Of a stretch of DNA of 32,075 nt, positions 7,565-13,832 are shown one piece after another. A program made the translations under genes and the position numbers. This stretch comes from Patescibacteria group bacterium (lineage in GTDB: Bacteria > Patescibacteriota > Minisyncoccia > Phycocordibacterales > JAKFXT01). Numbering within the stretch: position 1 is the stretch's first letter; each line of letters begins with the position of its first letter. The notes beneath the pieces are model-generated. The model was not told the DNA's origin, made no database searches, and saw only the letters and a list, made by a program, of their open reading frames with translations. The stretch lies in NCBI GenBank assembly GCA_021731245.1, contig JAKFXT010000010.1:1-32075 (forward strand), given 5' to 3'.

Positions 7565-7570
7565 ATTCTA
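7565..7570 (-). promoter_or_regulatory. -10 box of the GrpB-like gene
   Basis: TAGAAT on the - strand lies 5 nt before the ATG at 7559, consistent with a leaderless transcript. No -35 box is evident. Confidence 0.4.
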
Positions 7571-7597
7571 TTTAAAATTAAATTTACTTCAGAGACG

Positions 7598-7720
7598 CCT
7601 ATTGTCTGTTCCGCGCAAAGCTGGGAGACTTGGACTCAATTTCCTTATGGGAAATTCCGGGGAAGTTCCCCGAACTTCCCTTCTCGTCCAACTTGAACCA
7701 AAATTACCGCTTTCAGAAGC
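7598..7720 (-). pseudogene. Broken partial copy of the adjacent tRNA-Gln
   Basis: 7598-7637 matches 7721-7760 (3' flank, acceptor strand and T-stem of the intact tRNA) at about 33 of 40 positions. 7695-7716 is a perfect 22-nt copy of 7761-7782 (T-loop to anticodon loop). Between them, inside what would be the T loop, lies a palindrome-rich insert of about 57 nt. Two overlapping hairpins occur there: CGGGGAA/TTCCCCG and GGGAAGTTC/GAACTTCCC. The copy ends after the anticodon arm and has no 5' half in place, so it cannot make a tRNA. Confidence 0.6.
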
Positions 7721-7915
7721 CTTATTGTCTATTTCGTGCAGAGCTGCGGGACTTGGACTCGAACCAAAATTACCGCTTTCAGAGAGCGGCGTCCTACCAT
7801 TAGACGATCCCGCAGCTCTGCACATAATAACGACAATTTTTCAAAGAAAACCAGATGGAAAACAAAACTGTTTGTTTTCCATTCCCACCACTTCGATGAT
7901 CTCCCAGCTTTGCGC
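7613..7915. repeat. Two nested perfect 16-bp inverted repeats around tRNA-Gln
   Basis: Inner repeat: 7736-7751 pairs with 7808-7823, which is the tRNA acceptor stem extended by 9 bp. Outer repeat: 7613-7628 pairs perfectly with 7900-7915 and is a diverged copy of the inner one. The outer left arm belongs to the tRNA 3'-end copy; the outer right arm resembles the tRNA 5' end. A 15-nt piece of the same repeat (TTCCGCGCAAAGCTG) also occurs at 6378-6392. Between the right arms there is a further perfect 12-bp hairpin (7855-7866 with 7871-7882). Confidence 0.7.
7744..7814 (-). tRNA. tRNA-Gln (anticodon CTG)
   Basis: Cloverleaf read on the - strand: acceptor TGCGGGA/TCCCGCA with discriminator G, D-arm GTCT...GGAC, anticodon stem CCGCT/AGCGG with loop CTCTGAA (anticodon CTG), T-arm TTTGG/CCAAG with loop TTCGAGT. 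The 3' CCA is not encoded. The acceptor stem continues as a perfect 9-bp pairing of the flanks, so the precursor ends are in one long stem. A weak -10 (TATTAT) lies just upstream. Confidence 0.9.
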
Positions 7916-7963
7916 ACAACACAATAGCTGTAAGATTAGCTAAAAAATAGAATAAAGTAAAAG

Positions 7964-9619
7964 CTATTTTTTACGAGCAATAGCTGCTTTTAGAAACTCT
8001 GTGAAAAGTTTATGTGGCGCAAGGGGTCCCGCTTGAAACTCTGGATGAAATTGAGTGCCTAGGAAAAATGGGTGTTCTTTTTTAGAAAGTTCAGCTATTT
8101 CCATAAGACGACCATCGGGCGAGCGACCGGAAAAAATTAGCCCCGCTTCTTCAAGACGTGCAATGTATTCTGGGTTCACTTCATAGCGATGACGATGACG
8201 CTCACTAACTTCCGCTGTGCCGTAGGCACGGCGAGCAATTGTCCCCTGCTTTAAAACCGCTTTGTATGCACCAAGTCGCATTGAGCCACCATACTTTCCT
8301 TTTTCAATAAGTTCCTTTTGCTCTGGCATCACATCTATTAGCAAATGCTTGCCCTTAGGATTTATTTCTGCCGTGTGAGCATCTTTTATTCCCAAAACAT
8401 TTCTCGCGTATTCAATAACAGCAAGTTGCATACCATAACAAAGTCCGAAATATGGGATTTTATTCTCTCTTGCAAAACGAATAGCGTTTATTTTCCCCTC
8501 TATTCCAGTTTCACCGAATCCTCCTGGTACCAAGACACAATCATAATCCTTCAAAATCTTTAATTTACTTTTATCTTTCTCAAAATGTTTGGCATTAATC
8601 CAGCTAATCTCTGGTTTTCTATTTAAGTGATACGAGGAGAACTTAAGGGCCTCAATAACGGAAATGTATGCATCTGACAATACGAAATCTCCTGTGTCGA
8701 AATACTTACCGACCACAGCTATTTTTACTGACGCTTTGGCAGTTTTTACTTTACTTACAAAACGAGCCCATTCTTTCATTTCGCCATTCTTATGCCCCAA
8801 TTTCATAGAAAGCGCTTTTAAAATTAAGTCCCCGATATTATCTTTCTCAAAATTAATTGGCACTTCATAAATACTTTCTATGTCGGGCGCAGAAATTATG
8901 TGATCCGCAGAAACATTGCACCAAACAGAAAGTTTTTCTTTTCTTTTCCTATCAAGCGCCATTTCGCTTCGTGCAATTATTAAATCCGCCTGCAATCCGT
9001 GAGAATTAAGTTGTCTTACAGCGTTTTGCGTTGGCTTTGTTTTCATTTCACCAATTTTGGAAGGCACAGGTAAATATGAAACAACAATAGTCAAAATATT
9101 TTGCGGGTGTTTCATTTTCATCATTCGTGCCGCTTCTATGAAAAGAGCATTCTGAAAATCTCCAATCGTGCCACCAATTTCAATTATAGAAATGTCTGAT
9201 TTATTTACTTGAGCAGATTTCTCAATTCTAGAAATTATTTCTTCGGTGATGTGAGGGAGAGCTTCAACACATTTTCCTTTGTAATAAAGCGCGCGCTCTT
9301 TATCTATTACCGCCTTATAGACCATACCTGAAGTCATATAGTCGTGGTTTGTGAGATTGCGCCCCATAAAGCGCTCGTAGTTCCCCATATCTTGGTCAGT
9401 TTCTAAACCAGAATTCAAAACAAAAACTTCTCCGTGCTCGGTCGGATTCATTGTGCCAGCGTCAATATTTAAATACGGGTCAATCTTTATTGGATTGATT
9501 TTATATCCACGAGATTCCAAAATTTTTCCAATTGAAGCGGTGGCTATGCCTTTTCCAACACCGCTCATAACACCCCCAATAACAAAAATATATTTATGAT
9601 CTTTTTTAGGAGAATTCAT
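7964..9619 (-). CDS. pyrG: CTP synthase (glutamine-hydrolysing)
   Basis: 551 residues, full length. It makes CTP from UTP, ATP and glutamine. The N-terminal synthetase domain starts with IGGVMSGVGKGI (14-25, P-loop; most bacteria have VSSLGKG here) and contains IDPYLNIDAGTMNP (46-59) and the HGEVFVL segment. The C-terminal class I glutaminase domain has the PGGFGETG oxyanion region, nucleophile Cys394 in FGLCYGMQ, and the GTQFHPEF His/Glu pair near the end. A TATAAA box 7 nt before the ATG suggests a leaderless mRNA. It is a single-gene unit between tRNA-Gln and the prfB-ftsEX operon. Confidence 0.97.
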   Translation of the reverse strand: MNSPKKDHKYIFVIGGVMSGVGKGIATASIGKILESRGYKINPIKIDPYLNIDAGTMNPTEHGEVFVLNSGLETDQDMGNYERFMGRNLTNHDYMTSGMVYKAVIDKERALYYKGKCVEALPHITEEIISRIEKSAQVNKSDISIIEIGGTIGDFQNALFIEAARMMKMKHPQNILTIVVSYLPVPSKIGEMKTKPTQNAVRQLNSHGLQADLIIARSEMALDRKRKEKLSVWCNVSADHIISAPDIESIYEVPINFEKDNIGDLILKALSMKLGHKNGEMKEWARFVSKVKTAKASVKIAVVGKYFDTGDFVLSDAYISVIEALKFSSYHLNRKPEISWINAKHFEKDKSKLKILKDYDCVLVPGGFGETGIEGKINAIRFARENKIPYFGLCYGMQLAVIEYARNVLGIKDAHTAEINPKGKHLLIDVMPEQKELIEKGKYGGSMRLGAYKAVLKQGTIARRAYGTAEVSERHRHRYEVNPEYIARLEEAGLIFSGRSPDGRLMEIAELSKKEHPFFLGTQFHPEFQAGPLAPHKLFTEFLKAAIARKK

Positions 9620-9626
9620 TTTATCT

Positions 9627-9632
9627 TTTATA
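9627..9632 (-). promoter_or_regulatory. -10 box of pyrG
   Basis: TATAAA on the - strand lies 7 nt before the pyrG ATG at 9619, with no Shine-Dalgarno sequence between them. It fits the leaderless pattern of this genome. Confidence 0.4.
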
Positions 9633-9645
9633 AAAAACCGTTTAC

Positions 9646-9683
9646 AAAAAAATGGGGCAGGAGGATTTGAGCCCTTCCCTGCC
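9646..9683 (-). terminator. Terminator of the prfB-ftsE-ftsX operon
   Basis: On the - strand, GGCAGG (9678-9683) pairs with CCTGCC (9656-9661), with further pairing inside the loop. The stem is followed by CCATTTTTTT. It lies about 70 nt after the ftsX stop and before the pyrG promoter. Confidence 0.6.
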
Positions 9684-9749
9684 GTAATTCATTCTATATG
9701 TTTATAAACGCCAAGACTACTGTGTATAGCGGAGTAGGAATTTGAAAAC

Positions 9750-10676
9750 CTATATCGTCAAGTAGCGACGAACCGCCAAATAACTACCAAATATGCCCAA
9801 AAAGACACTGGAGCCCATGATAATGCCGAATATTTGTGGGAAATTGCTTACATAGTAAGAAGCCAGGTTAAGCCCTCCGAAGAAAATGCTGGACGATGGT
9901 GCGAGCCACCAAGCAAACCCATAAAGAATGATGAGGGCGATAATACCAGCGATAGCGCCGGACATTATTCCGGTCACCATAAATGGACCTCTTATATACA
10001 TTAAAGATGCCCCCACAAGTCGCATAACAGATATTTCATCTCTTGCGGTGTAAATAACAAGTTGAATCATCACGAAAGTAATGAGTATAGACATCACTAT
10101 AAAAATCCCAACAATAAGTGTCCCGACACGAGTCGAGGAGCTTATTATTTTATTCAGAGCATCAATTGATGTCTTATTGTCGTAATAATTAATCTTACTA
10201 ATTAAAGAAGCGGAGCCGGTTGCACCAGCGCTTTTACCATCCAAAAACTTAGCGATGCTTTCATATTGAGAAGTGTCTCTTGCTCTAATATTTAAAGTGG
10301 CACCAAGTGGATTCTCTCCAAGTTCTTCTAGTGCCTGAATAGTAAGCTGATCATTCTCATGGCGACTCTTAAATTCTTCCAGTACTTGTTCGCGACTAAG
10401 ATATTCAACGGATTTTACTTCAACAAGTGCTTCTATATCTTTTTTCAATGCCAAAATATTTTCCTCAGGTGCCGTTGTTACAAAATAAACATTTATATCC
10501 ACTTTTTGTTTTAATTGTTCAAGGGACGATGTGAAAACAGCACTTCCAAAAATCATAAGTCCCACAACAAGCATTGTGATTATCATCACTAAAACAGAAG
10601 CGAGGGACACGAAGCCATTTCTCCAAAAGTTAATGAAACCGGATTTACATATTCTTTGTACGTTTGTCCAAAACAT
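9750..10676 (-). CDS. ftsX: Cell division protein FtsX
   Basis: 308 residues. FtsX is the membrane subunit of the FtsEX ABC-type complex, which passes ATP-driven conformational change to peptidoglycan hydrolases at the septum. Visible: a cytoplasmic N-terminus with the typical NFWRNGFVSLASVLVM start, TM1 at about 20-48, an extracytoplasmic domain (about 50-165) with DINVYF and the LSREQVLEEF helix, then three TM helices (about 180-205, 225-255 and 275-300), and the conserved EISVMRLVGAS coupling segment. It starts 4 nt after ftsE ends. Length and order are normal. Confidence 0.93.
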   Translation of the reverse strand: MFWTNVQRICKSGFINFWRNGFVSLASVLVMIITMLVVGLMIFGSAVFTSSLEQLKQKVDINVYFVTTAPEENILALKKDIEALVEVKSVEYLSREQVLEEFKSRHENDQLTIQALEELGENPLGATLNIRARDTSQYESIAKFLDGKSAGATGSASLISKINYYDNKTSIDALNKIISSSTRVGTLIVGIFIVMSILITFVMIQLVIYTARDEISVMRLVGASLMYIRGPFMVTGIMSGAIAGIIALIILYGFAWWLAPSSSIFFGGLNLASYYVSNFPQIFGIIMGSSVFLGIFGSYLAVRRYLTI

Positions 10677-10680
10677 AATG

Positions 10681-11406
10681 TTATTTTAAATTATATCGCC
10701 CAGCTGGTTCATCACGAATTATTTTGCCCATTTCCATTGTTATTACACGTCTACCTAATGCATCCACTATCGCCTTGTTGTGAGTAGTCATAATTACGGT
10801 TGTTCCGAGATTATTTATTTTCTGCAAAATATTTACCACATCATTTGTGGCAACTGGATCCAGATTCCCCGTTGGCTCATCAGCAATAATAATGTCCGGC
10901 TGATTTATAATCGCACGCGCGATGGCCACTCTTTGCTTTTCTCCTCCTGAAAGCTCATGCGGAAAATTGTGAATTTTATCCTTCAAATCAACTAATTCTA
11001 AAACATGAGGAACGTCAGATGATATTTCTTCATCAGAACGCCCCGCGACTTCCATAGCAAAAGCGATATTTTCATAAGCGGTCTTATTGGGAAGTAGTCT
11101 AAAATCTTGAAAAACAGTCCCTATACGGCGACGAAAATCATTTATTTCCCCTTTGTTCAATAAATGTATATTGGTCTGCTCTACAAAAACAATGCCTTCT
11201 GAAGGAATTTCTTCAGCCAATAAAAGCTTAAGCATAGTAGTTTTACCTGCCCCCGAGTGCCCCACAATAGAAATGAACTCCTCTGGGTCCACCTTCATAT
11301 TTATGTCTCTCAAGACGAATCCGCTTGATGGGTATTGTTTGGAAACTTTATCAAAGAAAATCATAGGTGAATGGCCTTTTTCGGTTATTGTCTTAATCTC
11401 CTCCAT
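10681..11406 (-). CDS. ftsE: Cell division ATP-binding protein FtsE
   Basis: 241 residues. ABC ATPase partner of FtsX. Walker A GHSGAGKTT (49-57), Q-loop VFQDFRLLP (98-106), signature LSGGEKQR (152-159), Walker B IIIADEP (172-178) and switch His in MTTHN are all intact. The usual FtsE N-terminus (MIFFDKVSKQYP) begins at residue 15, so the first 14 residues are an extension. The start at 11406 is kept because it lies 9 nt after the prfB stop with AAGG upstream; the ATG at 11364 is the alternative. Middle gene of prfB-ftsE-ftsX, an order seen in many bacteria. Confidence 0.93.
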   Translation of the reverse strand: MEEIKTITEKGHSPMIFFDKVSKQYPSSGFVLRDINMKVDPEEFISIVGHSGAGKTTMLKLLLAEEIPSEGIVFVEQTNIHLLNKGEINDFRRRIGTVFQDFRLLPNKTAYENIAFAMEVAGRSDEEISSDVPHVLELVDLKDKIHNFPHELSGGEKQRVAIARAIINQPDIIIADEPTGNLDPVATNDVVNILQKINNLGTTVIMTTHNKAIVDALGRRVITMEMGKIIRDEPAGRYNLK

Positions 11407-11415
11407 TTTACCTTA

Positions 11416-12279
11416 TTAGTTAGCTTTTAAAAATGGCTCTATACCACCAGCCAACACTTTTTCAGTATCGTGCACTTCTACATTGGTCCTGTGATCCTTC
11501 ACAAGTTTATACGGGTGCAATACATAAGAGCGAATTTGATTACCCCACTCCACTTTTGTCGTCTTACTTATATACATGCCTTTTTCTTTGGCAATTCTTT
11601 CGTCCTCCCGTAACTTAAATAATTTTCCAGAAAGTAATTGCATACCTTTTTCCCTGTTTTGTGCCTGAGAGCGTTCGGACTCAACGTGCACAGAAAGTCC
11701 TGTAGGAATATGCACGATGCGCACAGAAGTTTCTCTTTTATTTACATTCTGCCCACCTGGACCTGATGAACGCGCAAACTCAATATTTAATTCATCTTCC
11801 GGTATCGGCATTTCATTTACTTTTTCGAATTTCGGAATCACTTCAACCATTGCAAAAGATGTATGTCTTTTTTTAGATGCATTAAACGGTGAGATGCGAA
11901 CCAGACGATGAACTCCGGATTCACTTTTTAATTCTCCATAGGCACCTTTTTTCCTAATTTCAAAAGTAATGTTTCGGAAACCTCCATGATCATTTTCATT
12001 TTTGTGTATTAAATATGATTCCATCCCCTGACGTTTCAAATACTTTTGATACATTTCATATAGCATATTGGCAAAGTCCTCCGCATCATCTCCACCGGCA
12101 CCTGCAAAAATAGTTATTATCGCTTCTTTACTATCATAACCAACACCACCCTCGGCGGTGGCTTTTAATTCTTTATGTTCTTTGACTAGCTCTTGGGCCT
12201 TTTCCTTATCAAGCCAAAAATCTGCTTGTTGCATCAGACCTTCAATTTCTTCAATACGCTTTTTACTTTCTTCAGACAT
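11416..12279 (-). CDS. prfB: Peptide chain release factor 2, with reduced domain 1
   Basis: 287 residues from the ATG at 12279. Terminates translation at UGA and UAA. The codon-reading tripeptide SPF (130-132) identifies RF2 rather than RF1, and the catalytic GGQ is at 175-177 within SGPGGQNVNKRETSVR. Typical RF2 is about 365 residues. Here only the first helix of domain 1 remains (about 1-42), and the sequence jumps to the FAGAGGDDAEDFANML core, so roughly 70 residues of the PCRF domain are absent. There is no internal UGA, so no programmed frameshift. The ATG at 12279 is supported by TGGTATAAT 7 nt upstream; an open frame of 28 more codons would run into tRNA-Thr. Leads the prfB-ftsE-ftsX operon. 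Confidence 0.93.
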   Translation of the reverse strand: MSEESKKRIEEIEGLMQQADFWLDKEKAQELVKEHKELKATAEGGVGYDSKEAIITIFAGAGGDDAEDFANMLYEMYQKYLKRQGMESYLIHKNENDHGGFRNITFEIRKKGAYGELKSESGVHRLVRISPFNASKKRHTSFAMVEVIPKFEKVNEMPIPEDELNIEFARSSGPGGQNVNKRETSVRIVHIPTGLSVHVESERSQAQNREKGMQLLSGKLFKLREDERIAKEKGMYISKTTKVEWGNQIRSYVLHPYKLVKDHRTNVEVHDTEKVLAGGIEPFLKAN

Positions 12280-12286
12280 TGAAACG

Positions 12287-12295
12287 ATTATACCA
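12287..12295 (-). promoter_or_regulatory. Extended -10 promoter of prfB-ftsEX, leaderless
   Basis: TGGTATAAT on the - strand, with TATAAT at 12287-12292, lies 7 nt before the prfB ATG and only 15 nt after the 3' end of tRNA-Thr(CGT). Any -35 contact would fall inside the tRNA gene. It fixes the prfB start and implies a leaderless operon mRNA. Confidence 0.6.
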
Positions 12296-12306
12296 GAGTA
12301 AACTTG

Positions 12307-12377
12307 AGCCGAAGGCGAGAATCGAACTCGCGTTTCTACTTTACGAAAGTAAAGTTCTGCCACTGAACTACTTCGGC
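12307..12377 (-). tRNA. tRNA-Thr (anticodon CGT)
   Basis: Cloverleaf on the - strand: acceptor GCCGAAG/CTTCGGC with discriminator T, D-arm GTTC...GAAC, anticodon stem TTACT/AGTAG with loop TTCGTAA (anticodon CGT), T-arm GCGAG/CTCGC with loop TTCGATT. No CCA is encoded. Its first 10 nt are also the last codons of the HNH nuclease gene, whose TAG stop is tRNA positions 8-10. Confidence 0.92.
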
Positions 12378-12823
12378 TTGCGCTCTATTAACAAGCGCGC
12401 TTCTTGAGTTCTTTTGCTTGGGGCTCTATTTTTTCTACCCCTCCCCTTATTTAAGGCTGAAAAGGTCGGCAACAATGAATCACAGTTCGGACATATGAGA
12501 CGAAGATTGTCCTCTTTATTATTACGCCAATTTCCATCAATATGATCGGCAACTAAAGGAACTTTGCCTGTTTTTGGGTTAACTTTGGACCAACTGCAGA
12601 AACAGCACTTATTTCCAAATTTTTCCCTCAAATACCGTTTAACTTGAATCGAGACAATTCCTATACTCTGTAAGCCGCTCACTTCACCGGCTTTCCAAGC
12701 TCCAAGATAACGCGACTGCTGATATTTCTGTTGGCAAGCATTACTACAATACTTGTAATATGACCGAGCGGGCTCTTTATCGCACACTGGACATTTTGGG
12801 CGTATTTTTTTAGGGTTTGGCAC
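12368..12823 (-). CDS. HNH endonuclease-like protein in the tRNA cluster
   Basis: 151 residues from the GTG at 12823, chosen because TATAAT (12830-12835) ends 6 nt upstream; an in-frame TTG lies one codon earlier. An N-terminal zinc ribbon has CPVC and CSNAC (about 12-36). A central helical region is followed by an HNH domain (about 72-125) with CCFC, VADHIDGNWRNN, NLRLICPNC. In related proteins the last motif reads CPNCH; here the His is Asp (CPNCD), so nuclease activity is uncertain. The gene sits between the intron-bearing tRNA-Thr(GGT) and tRNA-Thr(CGT) and ends inside the latter. A free-standing homing-type nuclease is a reasonable inference. Confidence 0.75.
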   Translation of the reverse strand: MPNPKKIRPKCPVCDKEPARSYYKYCSNACQQKYQQSRYLGAWKAGEVSGLQSIGIVSIQVKRYLREKFGNKCCFCSWSKVNPKTGKVPLVADHIDGNWRNNKEDNLRLICPNCDSLLPTFSALNKGRGRKNRAPSKRTQEARLLIERKPK

Positions 12824-12829
12824 CAATTA

Positions 12830-12835
12830 ATTATA
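12830..12835 (-). promoter_or_regulatory. -10 box of the HNH gene, leaderless GTG start
   Basis: A perfect TATAAT on the - strand is 6 nt before GTG at 12823. The spacing equals that of other leaderless genes here and supports GTG over the adjacent TTG. Confidence 0.5.
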
Positions 12836-12899
12836 ACTTTGATGAAAACCACAATCAAGTTTATAAACTGGTCAGCAGTTGCTAACTTTAGATTTATTC

Positions 12900-13169
12900 T
12901 GGAGCCGAGAGGCGGGATTGAACCGCCGACCTCATCCTTCGCTTACACCTTCTCTTTATATATGCAGAAGGGCTAGACTGTATATCCTCCGATGCAATAT
13001 CGGAGCCCTTGTCAGTCGTTCGGGCTATTTATCAAACAAACGCCACGGTCTTGTCCCTTGAACTCTAGGGATATTAACCGTTATTCGGGATTCAAACGCG
13101 CATTACTGCGCATAGGGGCAAGGAGTGCTTCCTACCATGGATGTGCTCTACCAACTGAGCTATCTCGGC
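12900..13169 (-). tRNA. tRNA-Thr (anticodon GGT) interrupted by a group I intron
   Basis: Exon 1 is 13169-13134 and exon 2 is 12939-12900 on the - strand. Joined, they give acceptor GCCGAGA/TCTCGGC with discriminator T, D-arm GCTC...GAGC, anticodon stem CATCC/GGATG with loop ATGGTAA (anticodon GGT), T-arm GGCGG/CCGCC with loop TTCAATC, and an encoded CCA. The 194-nt intron lies after anticodon position 36. A promoter with 16-bp spacing is at 13198-13225. Confidence 0.9.
12940..13133 (-). ncRNA. Group I intron within tRNA-Thr(GGT)
   Basis: 194 nt, within the range of compact tRNA group I introns. P1: exon GGU plus intron AGGA (13136-13130) pairs with UCCU-U-GCC (13124-13117), giving the required U-G wobble at the 5' splice site. 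P7: GACUG (13017-13013) pairs with CAGUC (12980-12976). P8: 13005-12999 with 12993-12987 (7 bp). P9: CCUUCU (12971-12966) with AGAAGG (12953-12948). The last intron base is G, the expected omega-G. No ORF lies inside. Self-splicing is inferred from this core; subclass is not determined. Confidence 0.88.
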
Positions 13170-13197
13170 TTATTTTATTTTCAACAGAACAAAAAAT

Positions 13198-13225
13198 ACT
13201 ATAGCAATTTGACACTCTTTTGCAA
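13198..13225 (-). promoter_or_regulatory. Promoter of tRNA-Thr(GGT)
   Basis: On the - strand TTGCAA (13220-13225) and TATAGT (13198-13203) are 16 bp apart, and TGC just before the -10 makes it extended. Start is expected near 13191, about 22 nt before the tRNA. Confidence 0.6.
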
Positions 13226-13231
13226 AAAAGA

Positions 13232-13513
13232 TTAATCCTCTTTATCTTCCTTACGAAAGTGTTTATAAAGAGATCCGGTAAAAATTAGAATTGCAAAGCC
13301 CATGAGTAGAATCAAAATTGGATTTTCATGAAAAAACGGTATTCCGTCAATAACTCTTTCAAAACCATACAAAACTGAGACTAAGCCGAAAGTTGCCAGA
13401 ACAGAAAAAAGTAATGGGTAACGCCCAAGAACGTCACGTCCCCTCTCTTCCATGTAATCATGTACTTTCTGAGTTAAATTTTCTACTTCTTTAATAGGAT
13501 CTCTGTTGATCAT
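13232..13513 (-). CDS. Hypothetical two-helix membrane protein
   Basis: 93 residues from the ATG at 13513. An amphipathic charged N-terminal helix (about 1-28) is followed by two transmembrane helices (about 33-53 and 62-80) and a highly charged C-terminus (KHFRKEDKED). An AAGGA sequence lies 8 nt upstream of the ATG. The frame is open 14 codons further, but those would be inside tRNA-Asp. It is transcribed between tRNA-Asp and tRNA-Thr, probably on the tRNA transcript. No family recognised. Confidence 0.65.
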   Translation of the reverse strand: MINRDPIKEVENLTQKVHDYMEERGRDVLGRYPLLFSVLATFGLVSVLYGFERVIDGIPFFHENPILILLMGFAILIFTGSLYKHFRKEDKED

Positions 13514-13525
13514 TTTATTTTTCCT

Positions 13526-13602
13526 TGGCGCGGCCAACCGGATTTGAACCGGCAACCTCTCGCGTGACAGGCGAGTGCTCTAACCAGTTGAGCTATGGCC
13601 GC
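13526..13602 (-). tRNA. tRNA-Asp (anticodon GTC)
   Basis: Cloverleaf on the - strand: acceptor GCGGCCA/TGGCCGC, D-arm GCTC...GAGC, anticodon stem CTCGC/GCGAG with loop CTGTCAC (anticodon GTC), T-arm GCCGG/CCGGT with loop TTCAAAT, discriminator G and encoded CCA. Its first 10 nt are shared with the end of the GIY-YIG gene, whose TAG stop is tRNA positions 8-10. Confidence 0.93.
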
Positions 13603-13832
13603 ATTTGTGTTTTCAAAAACTTTCTTCCAGCTGCAGTTTTTAAGTATCTCTCACGAGAAACTGCTTCTGTTCTGGAATCAAATTTTTCAGTGTAAACAAT
13701 CTTTGGATTTACAAAATTCTTTATAGATTTAGTATCTCCTCTACAATGTTCACTAAAACGTCTTTCAAGATTATTTGTATGCCCCTTATAGAGCTTTCCA
13801 TTCTCATCTTGTAAAACGTATACAATAAACAT
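13593..13832 (-). CDS. GIY-YIG nuclease family protein
   Basis: 79 residues from the ATG at 13832. A single GIY-YIG domain: the GIY strand is VYVLQ (4-8), the YIG is YKG (15-17), followed by NNLERRFSEH with the catalytic Arg in the expected helix, and the C-terminal SRERYLKTAAGRKFLK typical of stand-alone YhbQ/UvrC-N-like proteins. Its final residues Met-Arg-Pro and stop are encoded by the first 10 nt of tRNA-Asp, so the natural end has been replaced by tRNA sequence. The gene lies in a 285-bp segment bounded by 13-bp direct repeats, suggesting insertion next to the tRNA. Nuclease activity and mobility are inferred. Confidence 0.8.
   Translation of the reverse strand: MFIVYVLQDENGKLYKGHTNNLERRFSEHCRGDTKSIKNFVNPKIVYTEKFDSRTEAVSRERYLKTAAGRKFLKTQMRP

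Noticed and set aside
7589-7943. Open frames on both strands around tRNA-Gln
   Set aside because: They read through the tRNA and its inverted repeats and contain repeated peptide segments that only mirror the DNA repeats. No ribosome site or family signal.
7941-7973. AT-only hairpin at the end of pyrG as a terminator
   Set aside because: The 10-bp stem (7941-7950 with 7964-7973) has almost no GC, overlaps the stop codon and lacks a T-run after it, so it is too weak to call.
12280-12363. 28-codon N-terminal extension of prfB
   Set aside because: It would be translated from tRNA-Thr sequence and lies upstream of the TGGTATAAT promoter. It does not restore RF2 domain 1.
12879-13204. Open + strand frames across the tRNA-Thr(GGT) locus
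   Set aside because: They cover exons and the group I intron in antisense and match no protein family. The RNA explanation accounts for the sequence.
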